From: Fretibacter sp964410285
GTDB taxonomy: Bacteria > Pseudomonadota > Alphaproteobacteria > Caulobacterales > Maricaulaceae
Direction of reading: 5' to 3'
Length of the DNA: 18,556 bases
NCBI GenBank assembly: GCA_964410285.1
Contig: CAYPFR010000016.1
Coordinates: 1-18,556, forward strand
The notes under the pieces: model-generated
Seen by the model: only the letters and a program-made list of their open reading frames with translations
The model's database searches: none
Told to the model about the DNA's origin: nothing
Shown here: positions 16,553 through 18,556 of the stretch, in pieces
How the letters are laid out: the number at the start of each line of letters is the position of its first letter
Position numbering within the stretch: position 1 is the stretch's first letter
Program-made: the position numbers and the translations under genes

Positions 16553-16677
16553 GGTAACACCCCCGAAAACCCCAGTGGCATGGGGGAATACTCCGAATCC
16601 ATGCCCCCACGCCTTTAGGCCTTGGGGGCATGAAAAACGATGTGCAGACAATGCTTTAGCATGGTGGTAACACCACC
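16553..16677. other. Dense cluster of nested and adjacent hairpins
   Basis: Within 125 bp: GGCATGG/CCATGCC (16577-16583, 16599-16605); ATGCCCCCA/TGGGGGCAT (16601-16609, 16623-16631) with inner GCCT/AGGC (16611-16614, 16617-16620); ATGCT-TT-AGCAT (16651-16662); and GGTGGT-AAC-ACCACC (16663-16677). The first two share bases 16601-16605 and so exclude each other. The direct repeat GGTAACAC (16553-16560, 16666-16673) frames the block. No convincing coding frame spans it. It could be a structured RNA, an origin or a recombination-related site; I recognise no RNA family. Confidence 0.55.
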
Positions 16678-16782
16678 CGCTTTATCTAGCCCTCCAAAAT
16701 TTCATTTTGCCACTTTTCCCAGAATAGCCCCCAGCCGCCCCAGAACACTGTAATTATTCATTCGAGAAATTTTGAGTAAATA

Positions 16783-16791
16783 TGCTATGAT
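16783..16791 (+). promoter_or_regulatory. Extended -10 promoter of the 78-aa gene
   Basis: TGC followed by TATGAT is an extended -10 element (TGnTATAAT type), five bases before the ATG at 16797. No good -35 is seen. With this spacing the transcript would begin at or next to the ATG, giving a leaderless message. Confidence 0.5.
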
Positions 16792-16798
16792 TGGGTAT
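16790..16798 (+). repeat. Inverted copy of the HEPN/HNH operator repeat
   Basis: ATTGGGTAT is the exact reverse complement of the ATACCCAAT copy at 16373-16381. It covers the predicted transcription start and ATG of the 78-aa gene, where a bound protein would block initiation. It is a single 9-mer, so chance is possible. Confidence 0.45.
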
Positions 16799-17033
16799 GC
16801 CAAACAATTCTCAAGCCATTACCGACAATCAAAAACTTGCCGCCGATATTCGTGAGGCCATGGTCATTCTGGCGAAGGTCATTCGCAAATTTGGGGATGC
16901 GCCTTGGCCACTGATGGAGCGTTTACAGAGCGAATTGAAAGCTCTCGAAGACCGCGAAGCGCTCCTCGTAGGCTTGCTAGGCGAAACGCCAGAAGATGGT
17001 TCTAAGGGGCCAGATTTACCAGAGTTTGGGTAA
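16797..17033 (+). CDS. Small helical protein of unknown function
   Basis: 78 aa from the ATG at 16797; a TTG two codons earlier (16791) lies inside the -10 element, so the ATG is preferred. There is no ribosome site, which fits the leaderless layout. Residues about 12-60 are two amphipathic helices ('LAADIREAMVILAKVIRKF', 'LMERLQSELKALEDREAL') joined by the turn GDAPWP, with an acidic, Pro-rich tail. No DNA-binding helix-turn-helix is obvious. It is the only + strand gene of the island cargo and overlaps the integrase 3' end by 32 nt, convergently. Possible roles are an excision accessory factor, a regulator of the HEPN/HNH promoter, or a partner of a cargo protein; none is shown by the sequence. 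Confidence 0.7.
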   Translation: MPNNSQAITDNQKLAADIREAMVILAKVIRKFGDAPWPLMERLQSELKALEDREALLVGLLGETPEDGSKGPDLPEFG

Positions 17034-18375
17034 GTCCATCGCTTACGGGATGCGCGATTTTTAGCATTTCTTTCCGTCTATATTCAAGTGACCCTCCATC
17101 GCCATATTGAGGCCGTGTGTTCTTATGACCCATCAATGTGCAGCGCAATCCATAGTCCAATCCAGCCTCCTGCATGCGCTTCTCGAAGGCGTGACGGAAA
17201 CTATATATGCGGTGCTTTTTGGTCGGCATAAGGCCGCGTGTATGGAAAGTTTTAAGCAGTGCTGCGGACAGTGAGTTGCCTTTATCACGGTAGCGCGGGA
17301 AGCCATTAGGAGCGCGTTTCATCGCTTCTAGAGACACACCAACAAGCGGAATATCACGCGCGGAGGCCATAGATTTAAGCTCTCTTTTAGCTGTTGCACG
17401 GATGCGAATATACGGCACCTCAGCATCCAAACAGATGTTCTCAGGCAGTAAGTTAGCTATCTCACTGGGCCTGCACCCTGTTTCAATAAGAGCGTAGGCA
17501 ATGATCTGCGCTTCGGGATTAATGCCGTCTAGGACATTTGGCTTTAGTATTTTTGACTGCACCCAATCGTTAGAAAATGAGGGCGTCGCTTCGGTTGGCG
17601 TGTCCTTGAAGCGTAGCTTTCTGAACGGGTTTTCACGGTCTTCCTCGCCTTGATACGTCCAATATTCTCGGAAAAGTTGGCGTAGGTTGCCTAGCTCTCG
17701 GTTGGCACTATTGGGGCGGTATGTGCGGGCCTCCGCACCCTCTGGGCGAAGGCGTTCGCCCCACCAATCATAGAACTGCCGCCCGTGCTTTCGAGCTATC
17801 TCGTTCATGGGTAGGTTTCCGCACAGTGCTACAAAATGTTCTACAGCGCGGGTCTTGGTGGCTTTCCACCTGACGATTTGTTCTGGTGACTTACGGCTCG
17901 TCTCTCCAATGCTTAGCTTGTCGCAATAGAGCTTAAAGGCATCGCGGATTGTGTCCTTTGGTGGCTCTATTGTTCCTAACACGGCCTCCATGTCGATAAG
18001 CTTGGAATCGATACTATCAAGTGCTTTGACCCTCTTAACGACCTCCTGAATTGGCTCAACGGTCTTGAGTTTGGAGAGCGGCTTAAACTCGAATCCTACT
18101 GCTACGGCGCGGCGTCTGGCCGTCCTGTAACGGCACATTTCGGGCGAGTCCTCTGCACTCACTCCAACTTGTTTCGCGAGTGTTGTTTCCCAAAAGTGCT
18201 CATCTGCATCCATCATCGCGTCCCGTCTTTCACGAGCGATTGTGAGGGAGTCTGTATGTAGAGCATGCTTGACCCTGAAGCGCTTATCGATGGTGCGGAA
18301 GCGGGCAGGAACGCGGCGTACATAATACCAAGTGTGGCCGCGTTGTTCTAAGTAATGATTTTGGCGAATGGTCAT
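17002..18375 (-). CDS. int: Tyrosine site-specific integrase of the island
   Basis: 457 aa. The N-terminus ('WYYVRRVPARFRT' and following) resembles the DUF6538 arm-binding domain, followed by a SAM-like core-binding region (about 140-245) and the catalytic domain (about 270-445). Catalytic residues: R302 (TGCRPSEI), R394 in YSFRH (the usual first His is Tyr, common in this group), H417 (LMGHKN) and the nucleophile Y424 (QYGDGG). It would recombine the island with the 3' end of tRNA-Arg. The gene begins 125 bp from the att site and reads away from the tRNA. The ATG has no ribosome site but lies five bases after TACAAT. All active-site residues are present, so the enzyme is probably active. 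Confidence 0.95.
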   Translation of the reverse strand: MTIRQNHYLEQRGHTWYYVRRVPARFRTIDKRFRVKHALHTDSLTIARERRDAMMDADEHFWETTLAKQVGVSAEDSPEMCRYRTARRRAVAVGFEFKPLSKLKTVEPIQEVVKRVKALDSIDSKLIDMEAVLGTIEPPKDTIRDAFKLYCDKLSIGETSRKSPEQIVRWKATKTRAVEHFVALCGNLPMNEIARKHGRQFYDWWGERLRPEGAEARTYRPNSANRELGNLRQLFREYWTYQGEEDRENPFRKLRFKDTPTEATPSFSNDWVQSKILKPNVLDGINPEAQIIAYALIETGCRPSEIANLLPENICLDAEVPYIRIRATAKRELKSMASARDIPLVGVSLEAMKRAPNGFPRYRDKGNSLSAALLKTFHTRGLMPTKKHRIYSFRHAFEKRMQEAGLDYGLRCTLMGHKNTRPQYGDGGSLEYRRKEMLKIAHPVSDGLTQTLVNLAP

Positions 18376-18380
18376 AATCC

Positions 18381-18386
18381 ATTGTA
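18381..18386 (-). promoter_or_regulatory. Possible -10 element of the integrase gene
   Basis: TACAAT on the minus strand lies five bases before the ATG, the same geometry as the 78-aa gene. No -35 is found at 16-18 bp; the upstream repeats occupy that place. It suggests a leaderless, activator- or repressor-controlled transcript. Confidence 0.4.
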
Positions 18387-18435
18387 CCCCAGTCTGGACC
18401 CCAATTTGGACCCCAAATTGGGGGAAATTGGGGGG
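18384..18435. repeat. Tandem 12-bp repeats upstream of the integrase
   Basis: Three units, GTACCCCAGTCT (18384), GGACCCCAATTT (18396) and GGACCCCAAATT (18408), run head to tail, followed by GGGGG-AAATT-GGGGGG (18420-18435). The last two units also form an 11-bp perfect inverted repeat CCCCAATTTGG/CCAAATTGGGG (18399-18409, 18413-18423). Lying between att and int, they are probably integrase arm-type sites or an autoregulatory operator. Confidence 0.7.
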
Positions 18436-18499
18436 TTGCGAGAAAACGTGGGAAAAACAGTAGTCTTTCCAACGACTTAACGGTTTTAAGAATGAGAGA

Positions 18500-18515
18500 A
18501 ATGGCGCACCGGGGA
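18500..18515. repeat. tRNA-proximal attachment site (16-bp direct repeat)
   Basis: It is identical to 7759-7774. It covers the CCA end, discriminator and most of the 3' acceptor strand of tRNA-Arg plus two flanking bases, so integration keeps the tRNA intact. Confidence 0.85.
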
Positions 18516-18556
18516 GGATTCGAACCCCCGACCCCCTGATTCGTAGTCAGGTACTC
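18502..18556 (-). tRNA. tRNA-Arg(ACG), 5' part beyond the window
   Basis: On the minus strand: anticodon stem CCTGA/TCAGG with loop CTACGAA, anticodon ACG (18542-18544 on +); variable loop GGGTC; T-stem GGGGG/CCTCC around TTCGAAT; acceptor strand CCGGTGC; discriminator G; encoded CCA at 18502-18504. The D-arm and 5' acceptor strand lie outside the window. Its 3' end is the integration target of the island. Confidence 0.95.

Larger units (their letters stand above)
7759..18515. mobile_element. tRNA-Arg-integrated genomic (defence) island, about 10.7 kb
   Basis: The limits are set by a 16-bp perfect direct repeat at both ends; the right copy overlaps the 3' end of a tRNA-Arg gene. A tyrosine integrase lies next to the tRNA and reads inward. 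Cargo: a 78-aa helical protein, a HEPN-like protein, an HNH-like nuclease, type III Mod and Res, and an AlbA_2/GHKL ATPase. No relaxase, conjugation, phage structural or replication gene is present, so movement beyond integration and excision would need a helper. One att copy plus unique sequence is 10,741 bp. Confidence 0.85.

Noticed and set aside
16575..16670. Short GTG-started frame through the hairpin cluster
   Set aside because: Only about 31 codons, no ribosome site, and composition is dictated by the inverted repeats.
18284..18472. 62-codon minus-strand frame with repeated Trp-Gly-Pro
   Set aside because: The repeated residues are the translation of the 12-bp DNA repeats upstream of the integrase, and it overlaps the integrase start in another frame.

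Overview
The window looks like a chromosomal stretch of an alphaproteobacterium of moderate GC content, possibly a marine, Hyphomonas/Robiginitomaculum-like lineage. This rests on the style of a very large DUF11-type outer-membrane protein, an integrase with a DUF6538-like N-terminus and the general codon use. It is an inference; no marker gene in the window fixes the taxonomy.

Left flank (1-7758, host genes on the + strand). The window opens inside a very large surface protein (Ca2+-type aspartate repeats, two DUF11 repeats, an SdrD_B-like domain, an acidic linker and a C-terminal beta-barrel ending in Phe). A near-perfect intrinsic terminator closes it. A secreted SH3-domain protein follows, then about 1 kb without a convincing gene that holds small ORF remnants and a tRNA 3'-end-like fragment.

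Integrated element (7759-18515, about 10.7 kb). A 16-bp direct repeat at 7759-7774 and 18500-18515 brackets a genomic island. The right copy is the 3' end of a tRNA-Arg(ACG) gene that runs off the window. A tyrosine integrase sits beside the tRNA and is transcribed away from it, as in many tRNA-targeted islands. Except for one 78-aa gene, all cargo lies on the minus strand, reading right to left: a small HEPN-like protein and an HNH endonuclease-like protein (one transcription unit), then a tightly coupled three-gene unit of type III Mod methyltransferase, type III Res helicase-nuclease and an AlbA_2/GHKL ATP-binding protein. The far left end is a GC-rich, hairpin-rich non-coding stretch that weakly resembles a MobQ-type oriT. 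The island therefore looks like a compact, possibly mobilizable defence island.

How it may work. Mod and Res would form a type III restriction-modification system, with the AlbA_2/GHKL protein made from the same message by overlapping stop/start codons. The HEPN/HNH pair may be a second defence unit (RNA cleavage plus DNA cleavage or sensing). Its promoter, a clear TATAAT/ATGACA, is overlaid by tandem 10-bp repeats. A further inverted copy of the same repeat lies at the putative leaderless start of the 78-aa gene, suggesting one regulator for both. Between these promoters is an unusual 125-bp run of nested and adjacent hairpins. The least familiar parts of the window are the HEPN/HNH unit, its repeat-based control region and the AlbA_2/GHKL companion of the restriction system.
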